From Paenibacillus macerans (GTDB lineage: Bacteria > Bacillota > Bacilli > Paenibacillales > Paenibacillaceae), in the NCBI RefSeq assembly GCF_023715465.1, contig NZ_JAMBOE010000004.1, positions 372,001-436,000 on the forward strand: a stretch of DNA of 64,000 nucleotides, in the 5' to 3' direction. The position numbers and the translations under genes were made by a program. Positions within the stretch are counted from its first letter, which is position 1, and each line of letters begins with the position of its first letter. Below are positions 1 through 8,166 of this stretch, piece by piece. The notes beneath the pieces are model-generated. The model had not been told where the DNA came from. It worked only from the letters and a program-made list of their open reading frames with translations, and made no database searches.

Positions 1-529
1 CGCTGGCAATCGACTTAAACTGCTCCAGCTGTTTTTCCGGGCTCGCCGATTGCTGCATGCTTGCCACGATTTGATCCCGCTGCTCATCCGGCAGTTTCAT
101 CCAGGAACCCGCGGCGTTCGTGAAGATGCCTTCTTTGGTGACGTATTGCTCGAATTTCTGTTCCCCGCTGTCCGGGATGGACATTTGCGTTTCACTATAC
201 ATGGCCAAAGGTTCCTTGGTCATATCGATCTTCATCTTCGTGTCGACCTTTTGCTCTTGCTTCTGTTCCCCTGCGGTCACGACAATATTTTGGTTCACGC
301 TGGCTTCCATCGAGAAGCTTTTCAACTCTTTGCTGGCTTCCGTTGTCTTTTGGATCAACTCGTCCACCGTCGGTACAGATCCGGTTTCGGCGTTACCCGA
401 TGTCTCCGCGGTTGCCGGCGTTTGCGCTCCACCTTCGGCATTGCCGCCTTTTGCTGCCTTTTCTCCCCCACATGCTGTCAAACTTACTGCCAAAATTGCT
501 GTCAATAGTACTGTGACCCACTTCTTCAA
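1..529 (-). CDS. Secreted lipoprotein, DUF6612-like (3' end outside window)
   Basis: The minus-strand frame starts at a TTG codon (529-527) preceded by a strong AGGAGGA box seven bases upstream; no ATG fits this frame as well. The N-terminus is a lipoprotein signal: MKKW, a hydrophobic stretch, then a lipobox ending in TAC-GG around residue 21, so the mature protein should be lipidated on the outer face of the membrane. A low-complexity A/G/E/T linker follows, then a charged domain rich in K, E and Q with the pattern 'SFSMEASVNQ...VDTKMKIDMTKEPLAMY'. This resembles the DUF6612/LolA-like family of Firmicute lipoproteins, whose function is unknown. The gene runs off the left edge, so its length cannot be judged. 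The family call is by recall of sequence style only. Confidence 0.7.
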   Translation of the reverse strand, partial: MKKWVTVLLTAILAVSLTACGGEKAAKGGNAEGGAQTPATAETSGNAETGSVPTVDELIQKTTEASKELKSFSMEASVNQNIVVTAGEQKQEQKVDTKMKIDMTKEPLAMYSETQMSIPDSGEQKFEQYVTKEGIFTNAAGSWMKLPDEQRDQIVASMQQSASPEKQLEQFKSIAS

Positions 530-732
530 AAGCTTGTCCTCCTAAATTATGTATTCTTATCAATGTTAACTAACATGCGGTGAAAGGAATAGGGAAAATA
601 GTCCGATTTCTCCAAAGTCCAAGGTCCTTATTATATAGTTGTTTAGAACTATCCTCTGCTTCCGGAGGGACGAAAACGTGCAAAAGTTTATAATAGAAAT
701 ATTCCTATATAGAAGCATAAGGAGTTTTTACC

Positions 733-1368
733 TTGAAAAATATTCTGGTTACCGGTTACCGTGCGCACGAGCTCGGCATTTACAGCAATAAGCACAAAGG
801 CATCCCCTATATCCGCAAAGCCATCGCCGCCCGGCTCATTCCGCTGGCGGAGGAAGGGCTTGAATGGGTGATTACGCCCGGGCAGTACGGCGTTGACCTG
901 TGGGCCTGCGAAGCCGTGTTCGCCTTGAAGCGGAGGTATCCGCAACTGAAATGCTCCATCATTACGGCCTACAGCCGTCAGGAAGAGAAATGGAGCGAAG
1001 AGAAACAACAATACTACCGGCAAATCCTGCAGCAGGTGGACTTTTTCGCCGAAGCGAGCAAAGAACCGTATACCGGGCCTTGGCAGTTCAAGGCCAGGGA
1101 CGAGCTGTTATTCCGCAAAACGGACGGCATCCTGCTCGTTTATGACGAAGACGCGGGCGAAGCCAGCCCGAAATTTTTCAAAGAGCGCGCCTTGAAAAAA
1201 CAAACCCAAGACGGATACGCCTACTTCAGCATCGGCTCCGAAGAAATCCAGGCGATCGCCGACGAAGAGCAAGCCGCATATATCGATGACAGCGTCAACG
1301 TTAGTCTCGACGGCAGCTCTGATGGCAGTTTTGACGGGAACCTCGATGGCAGTCCGGAATACGAGTGA
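733..1368 (+). CDS. ypsA: YpsA-like SLOG-fold protein (DUF1273)
   Basis: The 211-aa protein starts at TTG 733, with AAGGAG about eight bases upstream. The N-terminus (MKNILVTGYRAHELGIY) and the segment 'GLEWVITPGQYGVDLWACE' are hallmarks of the DUF1273/YpsA family in the SLOG nucleotide-binding superfamily. In Bacillus subtilis YpsA is linked to cell division, but its ligand is not established. The conserved domain ends near residue 180; the rest is an acidic tail in which D-G-S/N-x units repeat (residues ~190-208), beyond the family's usual end. The 3' end of the gene passes directly into a 20-bp tandem array whose first unit contains the stop codon, suggesting the tail has been remodelled by repeat expansion. 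It appears monocistronic. Confidence 0.85.
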   Translation: MKNILVTGYRAHELGIYSNKHKGIPYIRKAIAARLIPLAEEGLEWVITPGQYGVDLWACEAVFALKRRYPQLKCSIITAYSRQEEKWSEEKQQYYRQILQQVDFFAEASKEPYTGPWQFKARDELLFRKTDGILLVYDEDAGEASPKFFKERALKKQTQDGYAYFSIGSEEIQAIADEEQAAYIDDSVNVSLDGSSDGSFDGNLDGSPEYE

Positions 1369-1442
1369 AGCCTGTTTCCAAGGAAATGCAAGCTGGTTTT
1401 TCGAGTGCATGCCAGTTTCTACGAGTGCAAGCTAGTTTCCCA
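1363..1442 (+). repeat. 20-bp tandem array (4 units) containing the ypsA stop codon
   Basis: Four consecutive 20-base units follow the pattern GAGTGCAAGCTAGTTTCYAC with several substitutions each. The first unit begins with GAG TGA, so its TGA is the ypsA stop codon. The array ends where the TGCAAAAGTGCAG intergenic repeat begins. Confidence 0.7.
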
Positions 1443-1444
1443 CC

Positions 1445-1584
1445 AAATGCAAAAGTGCAGGCGATATTTGTCGGAACTCCTCAATATGGGCGGTTCAAAT
1501 GAATAAGTGCAGTTCATACTCGATGGGATAACCATAATTTGTAAATTCCTCAGAAATCAAATGCACTTTTGCAGTTGGTTGCAA
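1445..1584. repeat. Intergenic repeat family A (TGCAAAAGTGCAG), copy 1
   Basis: The segment starts with AAATGCAAAAGTGCAG, has a middle copy AATAAGTGCAGTTCAT, and ends with the inverse AAATGCACTTTTGCAG. Outer copies can pair as a long hairpin. Related copies lie at 4941-5129 and 58129-58267; the stretch GTGCAGTTCATACTCG and ATAACCATAATTTGTAAA recur in the copy near 58.1 kb, so these are homologous elements and not chance motifs. Confidence 0.75.
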
Positions 1585-1626
1585 AGTAAGAGGAGAAACG
1601 CCTACTATCAACCAAGTCTAAAAAAA

Positions 1627-1673
1627 GCCCCCAGTAGTCTTCGACCAAGATTCGTCTGTAAAATCTAGGGGGC
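1627..1673 (-). terminator. Structured minus-strand terminator without an intact gene
   Basis: On the minus strand GCCCCC pairs with GGGGGC around two small internal stems (AGATT...AATCT and a GTCGAAGAC segment), followed by seven T residues. The layout resembles the 3' end of small type I toxin (holin-like toxin) transcripts of Bacillales. No normal-size gene lies upstream on this strand. Confidence 0.5.
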
Positions 1674-1739
1674 ACACTTCAGATAATTGCTTTCTTCTCC
1701 CCTGTCCTCCGAAGTTAGCAAGGCTGACTGTATCTACTG

Positions 1740-1808
1740 TCAGAGGTTGTTGTGGTCAATCGCCAGCCCGGCCAGCAGCACCCCGCCAGACCATGACCGA
1801 AAATCCAT
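1740..1808 (-). pseudogene. Possible remnant of a small hydrophobic holin-like toxin ORF
   Basis: A 22-codon minus-strand frame encodes MDFRSWSGGVLLAGLAIDHN and two more residues: a short hydrophobic run followed by I-D-x-N-N. That ending resembles the tail of putative holin-like toxins (about 30 aa) of Bacillales. It sits about 70 bases upstream of the multi-stem terminator at 1627-1673, the usual spacing for such genes. The ribosome-binding site is poor and the usual N-terminal segment is missing, so it is probably decayed. The call rests on layout and recall; it may be chance. Confidence 0.3.
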
Positions 1809-1887
1809 TTCCCTCAATTTTTCGTCACATTTTGCATACGATATCAAGAATCTCCGGAGTCGTGTTCCCATCAAAGGAGGTATTCTC

Positions 1888-3507
1888 ATGAACGAACAGA
1901 AACTGCCCGCCGTTGCTTATTTTTGCATGGAGTACGGGCTTCATTCCGATTTTAAAATGTACGCCGGCGGCCTGGGCATTTTGGCCGGTGACTATATCAA
2001 AGGCGCCAAAGATTACGGCGCGCCGATCGTCGCGGTCGGCATCAAGTGGAAACAGGGCTACACCGATCAGCGGATCGGCCCTGACGGCAAGCCTTACGAT
2101 ACGTTTGAAAATCGAGACTACGATTTTCTTGAGGACACCGGGGTGACGGTCACCGTCAAAGTCCGCTCGGCAGACGTTTGCTGCAAGGTATGGAAAATGG
2201 AGAAATTCGGCAACGCGCCGCTTTATTTGCTGGACACGGACCTGCCGGAGAGCGGTAATGCGTGGATTACGGAGCGCTTGTACGGGGGCGGCTTCGGCGA
2301 GGAGCGGGTCGCCCAGGAAATCGTGCTGGGCATCGGCGGCGTCAAAGCGCTGCGCGCGCTGCAGATCCCGGTGGATGTCTATCATTTCAACGAAGGTCAC
2401 GCCGTGCTGGCGGCCACCGAATTGATCCGCGAAAAAATGCAGGCCGGGCTCACGTTTGAAGCCGCCTGGCGCCAGGCTCGCGAGGAAGTAGTGTTCACCA
2501 CCCATACACCGGTCAAGGAAGGCAACGAAGCCCATCCGCTCGACCTGCTCGAAGCGATGTCCGCCTATAACGGATTAAGCCGCGAGCAAATGGAGCGCAT
2601 CGGCGGAAACCCGTTTAACATGACCGTTGCCGGTTTGCGCCTGTCCCGCGTTTCCAACGGCGTGGCCGCGCTGCACGCGGAAACGGCGAACCGCATGTGG
2701 CAGGGCGTCGCCGGGCGCTCCGAGATCATCGGCATCACCAACGCGATTCACCTTCCGACCTGGGCCGATCCGCGCATTGCCCGCGCCTACGAGGAAGACG
2801 GCAATTTATGGGCGGTTCATATGGAGCTGAAGCGCGAATTGATCGGGTTCATCCAGGAGCGCAGCGGGGCCGTCTTGAACCCTGACCGGCTGCTGATCGG
2901 TTTTTCCCGCCGGGCCGCGCTTTACAAACGCAGCGAGCTGATTTTCTCCAAACCGGAAGTGATCGCCCCCTACCTCGAATCCGGTCAAATCCAAATTGCC
3001 TTCTCCGGCAAAGCCCACCCGAACGACGAGGCCGGCAAGCAGATCGTCGCGGGTCTCGTCGCCATGGCGCAGAAGTACCCGGGCAGCGTCATTTTCCTGG
3101 AAAATTACGATATGACGATCGGCGCCATGCTTACCCGCGGCTGTGACGTATGGCTCAACAATCCGCGCCGGCCGCTCGAAGCAAGCGGAACTTCGGGAAT
3201 GAAGGCCGCAGCCAACGGCGTGCTGAACTGCTCGATCCTCGACGGGTGGTGGCCGGAAGCTTGCGTGGACGGCGAAAACGGCTGGCAGTTCGGGGACGGC
3301 TACGAGACGGACGATACCGCGGAAGCGGACCGCCATGACGGCGAAGCACTGTACGATACGCTGCTGAACCGCGTGCTGCCGGCTTATTACGGCGATCGGG
3401 CCCAGTGGGTGCGGATGATGCGGCGCAGCATCGAAACGATCCGGCAGTCCTTTTCGACCGACCGGATGCTGGAGGAGTATTATCGGAAAATGTATATGCG
3501 CAGTTAA
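1888..3507 (+). CDS. glgP: Alpha-glucan phosphorylase (GT35, short form)
   Basis: The 539-aa protein is chosen from ATG 1888, with AAAGGAGG seven bases upstream; the frame extends further upstream but without a good site. It releases glucose-1-phosphate from alpha-1,4-glucans using pyridoxal phosphate. 'VAYFCMEYGLHSDFKMYAGGLGILAGDY' at the N-terminus and 'YHFNEGHAVLA' mark the short, archaeal/Thermotoga-type alpha-glucan phosphorylases, which lack the long N-terminus of E. coli GlgP. The PLP site is 'EASGTSGMKAAANGVL', with the Schiff-base lysine at about residue 439. No other glycogen gene is adjacent, so maltodextrin or internal glycogen use cannot be distinguished. A terminator follows about 130 bp downstream. 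Confidence 0.9.
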   Translation: MNEQKLPAVAYFCMEYGLHSDFKMYAGGLGILAGDYIKGAKDYGAPIVAVGIKWKQGYTDQRIGPDGKPYDTFENRDYDFLEDTGVTVTVKVRSADVCCKVWKMEKFGNAPLYLLDTDLPESGNAWITERLYGGGFGEERVAQEIVLGIGGVKALRALQIPVDVYHFNEGHAVLAATELIREKMQAGLTFEAAWRQAREEVVFTTHTPVKEGNEAHPLDLLEAMSAYNGLSREQMERIGGNPFNMTVAGLRLSRVSNGVAALHAETANRMWQGVAGRSEIIGITNAIHLPTWADPRIARAYEEDGNLWAVHMELKRELIGFIQERSGAVLNPDRLLIGFSRRAALYKRSELIFSKPEVIAPYLESGQIQIAFSGKAHPNDEAGKQIVAGLVAMAQKYPGSVIFLENYDMTIGAMLTRGCDVWLNNPRRPLEASGTSGMKAAANGVLNCSILDGWWPEACVDGENGWQFGDGYETDDTAEADRHDGEALYDTLLNRVLPAYYGDRAQWVRMMRRSIETIRQSFSTDRMLEEYYRKMYMRS

Positions 3508-3639
3508 CAGCCGCCGCCTTGCCGCCGCAAAAATAAGACGGCCGAACGGGCAAACTGGGCAGCTTAGCGGAACCGGGTGCACACTTTAGGCGGCTTTTGG
3601 CGGAACTGGGCGCTCGCTATGGGCTGACATTATGGAACG

Positions 3640-3677
3640 GACCGTGCTTCTTTTGGAGCAGACGGTCTTTTCTTTTT
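3640..3677 (+). terminator. Rho-independent terminator after glgP
   Basis: GACCGT pairs with ACGGTC, with inner GCTTC/GGAGC pairing, followed by TTTTCTTTTT on the plus strand. Confidence 0.7.
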
Positions 3678-3743
3678 GGGTCTTTCGACCGATATTACTT
3701 AATGAGACATCATCAGACATAAGGAAGAAGGAGTACATATTTT

Positions 3744-4889
3744 ATGAAAAAGAAACTGCTACTGTTGTTGCTCGCTATGATCTGCCTCGTACCCGCCTCG
3801 ATTTCGGCCTCATCCGCGCCTCCTCCCAAAAACGTCGTCCTGATCGACGCTAAATCCGGCCGCGCTTTTGTACCGCTCCGCATTTTAAGCGGGTTTAAAG
3901 GGACAAGTGTCCAGTGGAATGCCGCCGAGCAAAAAATCGATATCACCAAAGGCGATGTACAGCTTACGATGTTTGTCGGGAAAAAGAACGCCTCAGTCAA
4001 TGAACAGTCTCGTTCGTTAACCGACGCGCCCTTTACTGAAGCCGGAGTCACGTACGTCCCGCTGCAGCCCGTAAGCGAAGTGCTGAATTTGCCGATGGAG
4101 CGGGACAAAAACTTGTCATCGCTCAGCCTGGGGCAAGGCGAGGAACGGCTGACCCTGCCGCTGTCCAGCCGGGGGGCGACGGAAAGCGGCGGCAAGCCGA
4201 TCGCCAGCGAACGCAAGTCGTTTAAAGTCGGCGGCAAAACGTTTAGTGTGCAGATGGTTACGATTTCGCTGATGGACCCGAAGGTCCGCCTGGACGTTGT
4301 GCTGGCAGGCGATAAAGTCGGCAAGGTCGAAGACTTAAGCAGCATCGCCAAACGTCATAAGGCCGCCGTCGCCGTGAACGGCACTTTTTTCGATGCCTAT
4401 ACATCAGATGCCTATAAAGCGCCGTACGGCTATATCGTCAGCGGCGGCGAAATAAAAAAGACAGCTTCCGGCGACAAGCGGACGATTTTCACCTATGACC
4501 AAAACCTGCTGGCCCAGCTTCTTCCGGGCAAGGAGTTCAGTGAGCGGTATGCCGAAGGCCGGATGGAAGGCGCCTTGCAGGCCGGACCACGCTTGGTTGT
4601 AAACGGCAAAGTAGCGCTCGACGTCAAGGCGGAAGGCTTCAAGGACCCGAAAATCCTAACCGGCGGCGGCGCCCGCAGCGCCCTTGGCCTGACCCGCGAC
4701 CACAAGCTGATCCTGCTGACGACCGGCGGCGCAACGATCCCGCAGCTCGCGGAAATCATGAAGCAAGCCGGCGCCTATCAAGCGATGAACCTCGACGGCG
4801 GCGCTTCCAGCGGGCTGTACTACAACGGCAAGTACTTGACAACGCCGGGCCGCAAAATCAGCAACGCGCTGATCGTAACGTATCAGTAA
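3744..4889 (+). CDS. Secreted phosphodiester glycosidase (NAGPA family) with stalk domain
   Basis: The 381-aa protein starts at ATG 3744 behind AAGAAGGAG. Residues 1-22 are a signal peptide (MKKK, hydrophobic run, cleavage near ISA-SS). Residues ~27-125 match the copper-amine-oxidase N-terminal or 'stalk' domain ('AFVPLRILSGFKGTSVQW...YVPLQPVSEVL'), a common extracellular repeat in Paenibacillus. Residues ~165-380 form a NAGPA-type phosphodiester glycosidase domain: 'AVAVNGTFFDAY' and the C-terminal 'AMNLDGGASSGLYYNG'. Members of this family cleave GlcNAc-1-phosphodiesters, and bacterial ones are suspected to act on cell-surface glycopolymers; the substrate here is unknown. It stands alone between a terminator and a repeat-rich gap. 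Confidence 0.85.
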   Translation: MKKKLLLLLLAMICLVPASISASSAPPPKNVVLIDAKSGRAFVPLRILSGFKGTSVQWNAAEQKIDITKGDVQLTMFVGKKNASVNEQSRSLTDAPFTEAGVTYVPLQPVSEVLNLPMERDKNLSSLSLGQGEERLTLPLSSRGATESGGKPIASERKSFKVGGKTFSVQMVTISLMDPKVRLDVVLAGDKVGKVEDLSSIAKRHKAAVAVNGTFFDAYTSDAYKAPYGYIVSGGEIKKTASGDKRTIFTYDQNLLAQLLPGKEFSERYAEGRMEGALQAGPRLVVNGKVALDVKAEGFKDPKILTGGGARSALGLTRDHKLILLTTGGATIPQLAEIMKQAGAYQAMNLDGGASSGLYYNGKYLTTPGRKISNALIVTYQ

Positions 4890-4940
4890 GGCGCGAGCGA
4901 ACGCTAGTGCGGAAGTTGGGGCGCGAGCTTTCCGGTGGGC

Positions 4941-5129
4941 AAATGCAAAAGTGCAGGCGAATTTCGTCGAAAAGCCCCGAAACGGGTGGTCCAAATGCAT
5001 AAGTGCAGTTCATTTCCTCCGTAAATTCAAAATTCGCCCCAATGGGCTCGCGGCAACTGCACTTTTGCAGGCGAACCGCCTCGGGGAGCGGAAATTTCCC
5101 TAAATCAAATGCACTTTTGCATTTCGTGC
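4941..5129. repeat. Intergenic repeat family A, copy 2
   Basis: AAATGCAAAAGTGCAGGCGA is followed by AAATGCATAAGTGCAGTTCA and then by two inverse copies, CAACTGCACTTTTGCAGGCG and AAATGCACTTTTGCATTTCG. The four motifs are spaced 40-60 bp. Outer and inner pairs could fold on each other. Confidence 0.75.
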
Positions 5130-5145
5130 AAACCTGCCTCCAATA

Positions 5146-5198
5146 AAAATGGCACTTTCGCGCACAGGGGAAATCCCCGCAGCCGAAAGTGCCATTTT
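5146..5198 (-). terminator. Strong bidirectional hairpin terminator
   Basis: AAAATGGCACTTTCG is repeated exactly in inverse as CGAAAGTGCCATTTT, with a 23-base loop that itself contains GGGG/CCCC. It carries an A-run before and a T-run after, so it can stop both the NAGPA gene from the left and the xylose transporter operon from the right. Confidence 0.85.
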
Positions 5199-5263
5199 TA
5201 ATATGATGCTGATCGGTGCAGCGTCTAAGTGAAGCTGCTTACTGCTTAGTCCAGCGTTGAAGC

Positions 5264-5406
5264 AACAACTTGGTGCAATAACTTGATGCAGTAACTTAAT
5301 GCAATAACTTGACACAACAACTTGATGCAGTAACTTAATGCAATAACTTGACACAACAACTTGATGCACTAATTTGGTGCAATAACTTGATACAACGGTT
5401 TAATGT
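5264..5406. repeat. 13-bp tandem array (11 units) next to the xylH stop codon
   Basis: Eleven 13-base units follow the pattern AAYAACTTGATGC. A 39-bp higher-order period (three units) is nearly perfect in the middle. The array ends three bases from the xylH stop codon at 5410-5412. Confidence 0.85.
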
Positions 5407-5409
5407 AAC

Positions 5410-6603
5410 TTAGTTTACGCCCTTGCGGCGGTTTGAGATGTCCAGCCAGACGGCGAAGACGAGGATCGAGCCTTTGACGACGTACTGCCAAAACGACTCC
5501 AGCCCCATCAGCGACATGCCGTTGTCGAGCGAGGTCATGACCAGCGCGCCGATCAGCGCGCCCAGCACCGTGCCTGCGCCGCCCATGAGCGAGGTGCCGC
5601 CGATGACGCAGGCGGCGATCGCGTCCATTTCCGCCATGTTCCCGGCGGTGATCGTGGCCGAGGCCAGCCGGGATGTCAGCACGATCGCGGCGATCGACGA
5701 CAACAGGCCGCTGAGCAGGAAGATCAGCATCGTTTTGCGGCGGATGTTGATCCCGGAGAGGCGGGCCGCTTCCAGGTTGCCGCCGATGGCGTAGATGTGG
5801 CGGCCGAAGGTCGTTTTTTTCGAGAGGAAATAAAAAACGGCGGCCAGCACGATCACAAAAATGATCGGGAACGGGATGCCCTTATAAGCGTTCATGACCA
5901 GCACGAACAGCACCACCAGCAGCGAAAGCGCGGCGGCCTTGATGATGTCGGCGGCGAGCGATGCGACTTCAAAGCCGTATTTTTGCCGGGAGCGGCGTCT
6001 GTTCAGCGTGCTCCAGACGAGCAGGCCGACCGCCAGCACGCCAAGCACGATGCCGAAGCCCGGGGCGAAATACGCGTTGCCAAGCAGCGCCAACACTTGG
6101 TCCGATACCGGGATTGTCATCGAGCCGGTGATTCCCATGAGCGCGCCGCGGAACACCATCATCCCGCCCAGGGTGACGATGAACGCCGGGACCATTTTGT
6201 AGGCGACGAGCCACCCCTGCACCAACCCCAGCACGGCCCCGGCTGCCAGTGTGGCGAGGATGACGACGATCGCTGGCAGGCCCAGCCAATTGCTGAAAAT
6301 CGCTGCGATCCCGCCGGTCAGCCCGACGATCGACCCGACCGAAAGATCGATATGCCCGGCTACGATCACGAGCACCATGCCGATCGCGAGGATGGACGTG
6401 ACGGACATTTGCGTAAACAAGTTGGACAAGTTCCGCGCCGTCAAAAACGTCGGATCCAGCATGCCAAACAGCACCCAAATGAGGATCAGAGCGCCGACCA
6501 TCGTGTAGGCCCGCACGTCCATTTTTCCGAACAGGCCGCTCCATAACGCCGATTTAGCGTCAGCGCTTTCCGTGCCCGGCTGAACTTTTTTTTGCAGCTC
6601 CAT
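5410..6603 (-). CDS. xylH: D-xylose-type sugar ABC transporter permease
   Basis: The 397-aa protein uses ATG 6603, with GGGAGG eight bases upstream. It lies one base after the xylG stop codon, so the two are translationally coupled. It is a multi-pass membrane protein of the BPD_transp_2 family used by ribose/xylose importers: 'LSNLFTQMSVTSILAIGMVLVIVAGHIDLSVGSIVGLTGG' near residues 45-85 and 'GGNLEAARLSGINIRRK' are signatures. A hydrophilic break in the middle ('NRRRSRQKYGFEV') is typical of XylH/GguB permeases, which are longer than RbsC. Together with XylG and XylF it imports a pentose, most likely xylose. Substrate is inferred from XylF similarity and the adjacent sensor genes. Confidence 0.88.
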   Translation of the reverse strand: MELQKKVQPGTESADAKSALWSGLFGKMDVRAYTMVGALILIWVLFGMLDPTFLTARNLSNLFTQMSVTSILAIGMVLVIVAGHIDLSVGSIVGLTGGIAAIFSNWLGLPAIVVILATLAAGAVLGLVQGWLVAYKMVPAFIVTLGGMMVFRGALMGITGSMTIPVSDQVLALLGNAYFAPGFGIVLGVLAVGLLVWSTLNRRRSRQKYGFEVASLAADIIKAAALSLLVVLFVLVMNAYKGIPFPIIFVIVLAAVFYFLSKKTTFGRHIYAIGGNLEAARLSGINIRRKTMLIFLLSGLLSSIAAIVLTSRLASATITAGNMAEMDAIAACVIGGTSLMGGAGTVLGALIGALVMTSLDNGMSLMGLESFWQYVVKGSILVFAVWLDISNRRKGVN

Positions 6604-6604
6604 G

Positions 6605-8116
6605 TTATTTTCCTCCCGTTGCGGCTTGCATGATATTTTCCTGGGTCGCTTCGCGCCAATGGAATTCCCGGACAAACCGGCCTTCGCTCATAACCAGAAT
6701 CCGATCGCTCATTCCGAGCACCTCCGGCAGCTCCGAGGAAATCATGATGATCGCCACACCTTGGCTGACCAGCCGATTCATTAAATGATAAATCTCGTAT
6801 TTTGCCCCGACGTCGATGCCCCGGGTCGGTTCGTCCATGATAAGGATTTTCGGATCGGACATCAGCCATTTGCCGATGACGACCTTTTGCTGATTGCCGC
6901 CGGACAGCGTGCCGACAGGCGTCTCCAGCGAGGCCGTCTTAGTCTTCAAATCCTGCACGTACTTCTGTCCCCATTTCATCTCTTCGTTGTCGTTGATGAC
7001 GCTGAACCTGGACACTTTGCCCATCGTCGCCATCGTCGTGTTCGTTTTCACATCCATCCCCAGCACCAGGCCTTGCCGTTTGCGGTCCTCGCTGACCAGA
7101 GCGATGCCCGCTTTAATCGCATCCGCCACAGAGCGGATTCGCACCGGCTTCCCTTCGATCCGCACTTCTCCGGTCGAGCGGCCCCCGTACGCGCCAAACA
7201 AGCTGCTGACGAGCTCAGTGCGCCCGGCACCCATCAGCCCGGCGATGCCAAGTATTTCTCCTTTACGCAGCGTAAAATGGACGTCCTTGATCACTTTTTG
7301 ATGACGTTTTTCCGGATGCCAGACGTTGTAGTCCCGTACCTCCAGCACGGTCTCCTGCGGGGTGTGCTCCACCCGGGGATACCGCTCGGTCAGCTCCCGG
7401 CCCACCATAAGCGACACGACCTGGTCATCGTTCGTCTCCTTGCGGTTAAGCGTCGCCACTGTGCGCCCGTCGCGCAGCACCGTTATTGAGTCGGCCAAAG
7501 CGAACACTTCCGGCATTTTGTGCGAAATGTACACGCAGGATACGCCTTCCCGGCGCAGCTGATGCAAAATCCCCATCAAAATCGCTACTTCGCTTTCGGT
7601 CAAAGCCGCGGTCGGCTCATCCAGAATCAAAATCCGCGTATGCTTGGACAGGGCTTTGGCGATTTCCACTAACTGCTGCTGGCCGATGCCGAGGCTGGCG
7701 ATTTTCGTTTCCGGGGAAATGCGCAGCCCGACCCGGTCCAGCCAGATGGACGCGTTATGATACAGCTCATCCCACTGAATGGCGCCGCGTTTTGTCGGTT
7801 CCGTTCCCAAAAAAATATTTTCGCCGACCGTCATTTCTTTCACAAGCGCCAGCTCCTGGTGAATGATGGCGATGCCGGATTTTTCCGCGTCCGTGATGTT
7901 ATGGAACTGTCTTTTCTCACCGTCGATGATGATGTCGCCGCTGTAGGTTCCTGCGGGATACAGGCCGCTAAGCACCTTCATCAGCGTCGATTTGCCGGCC
8001 CCGTTCTCGCCGCACAGGGCGTGGATTTCGCCCTTTTGTACCTGTAAATTGACGTGGTCGAGGGCTTTGACGCCCGGAAACTCTTTGCTGATATTCACCA
8101 TTTCCAACACATACAT
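6605..8116 (-). CDS. xylG: D-xylose-type sugar ABC transporter ATPase (two ABC domains)
   Basis: The 503-aa protein starts at ATG 8116 behind AAGGAG. It carries two fused ABC ATPase domains, as in XylG/GguA. The first has Walker A GENGAGKST, signature LGIGQQQLVEIAK and Walker B ILILDEPTAAL. The second has a degenerate Walker A (GLMGAGRTEL), an intact LSGGNQQKV signature and Walker B ILIMDEPTRGID. One active and one altered site is normal for this family. It energises uptake through XylH. It follows xylF by 50 bases and precedes xylH by one, so the three form one operon read on the minus strand. Confidence 0.93.
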   Translation of the reverse strand: MYVLEMVNISKEFPGVKALDHVNLQVQKGEIHALCGENGAGKSTLMKVLSGLYPAGTYSGDIIIDGEKRQFHNITDAEKSGIAIIHQELALVKEMTVGENIFLGTEPTKRGAIQWDELYHNASIWLDRVGLRISPETKIASLGIGQQQLVEIAKALSKHTRILILDEPTAALTESEVAILMGILHQLRREGVSCVYISHKMPEVFALADSITVLRDGRTVATLNRKETNDDQVVSLMVGRELTERYPRVEHTPQETVLEVRDYNVWHPEKRHQKVIKDVHFTLRKGEILGIAGLMGAGRTELVSSLFGAYGGRSTGEVRIEGKPVRIRSVADAIKAGIALVSEDRKRQGLVLGMDVKTNTTMATMGKVSRFSVINDNEEMKWGQKYVQDLKTKTASLETPVGTLSGGNQQKVVIGKWLMSDPKILIMDEPTRGIDVGAKYEIYHLMNRLVSQGVAIIMISSELPEVLGMSDRILVMSEGRFVREFHWREATQENIMQAATGGK

Positions 8117-8166
8117 AGGCGTTTGCACTCCTTTTTTAGCCAATGCCAAAGGCGGGTTCACACCTT

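Noticed and set aside
5100..5369. Minus-strand frame with a repeated 13-residue peptide
   Set aside because: It is only the translation of the 13-bp DNA array (39-bp super-period); it has no start site and no family-like sequence.
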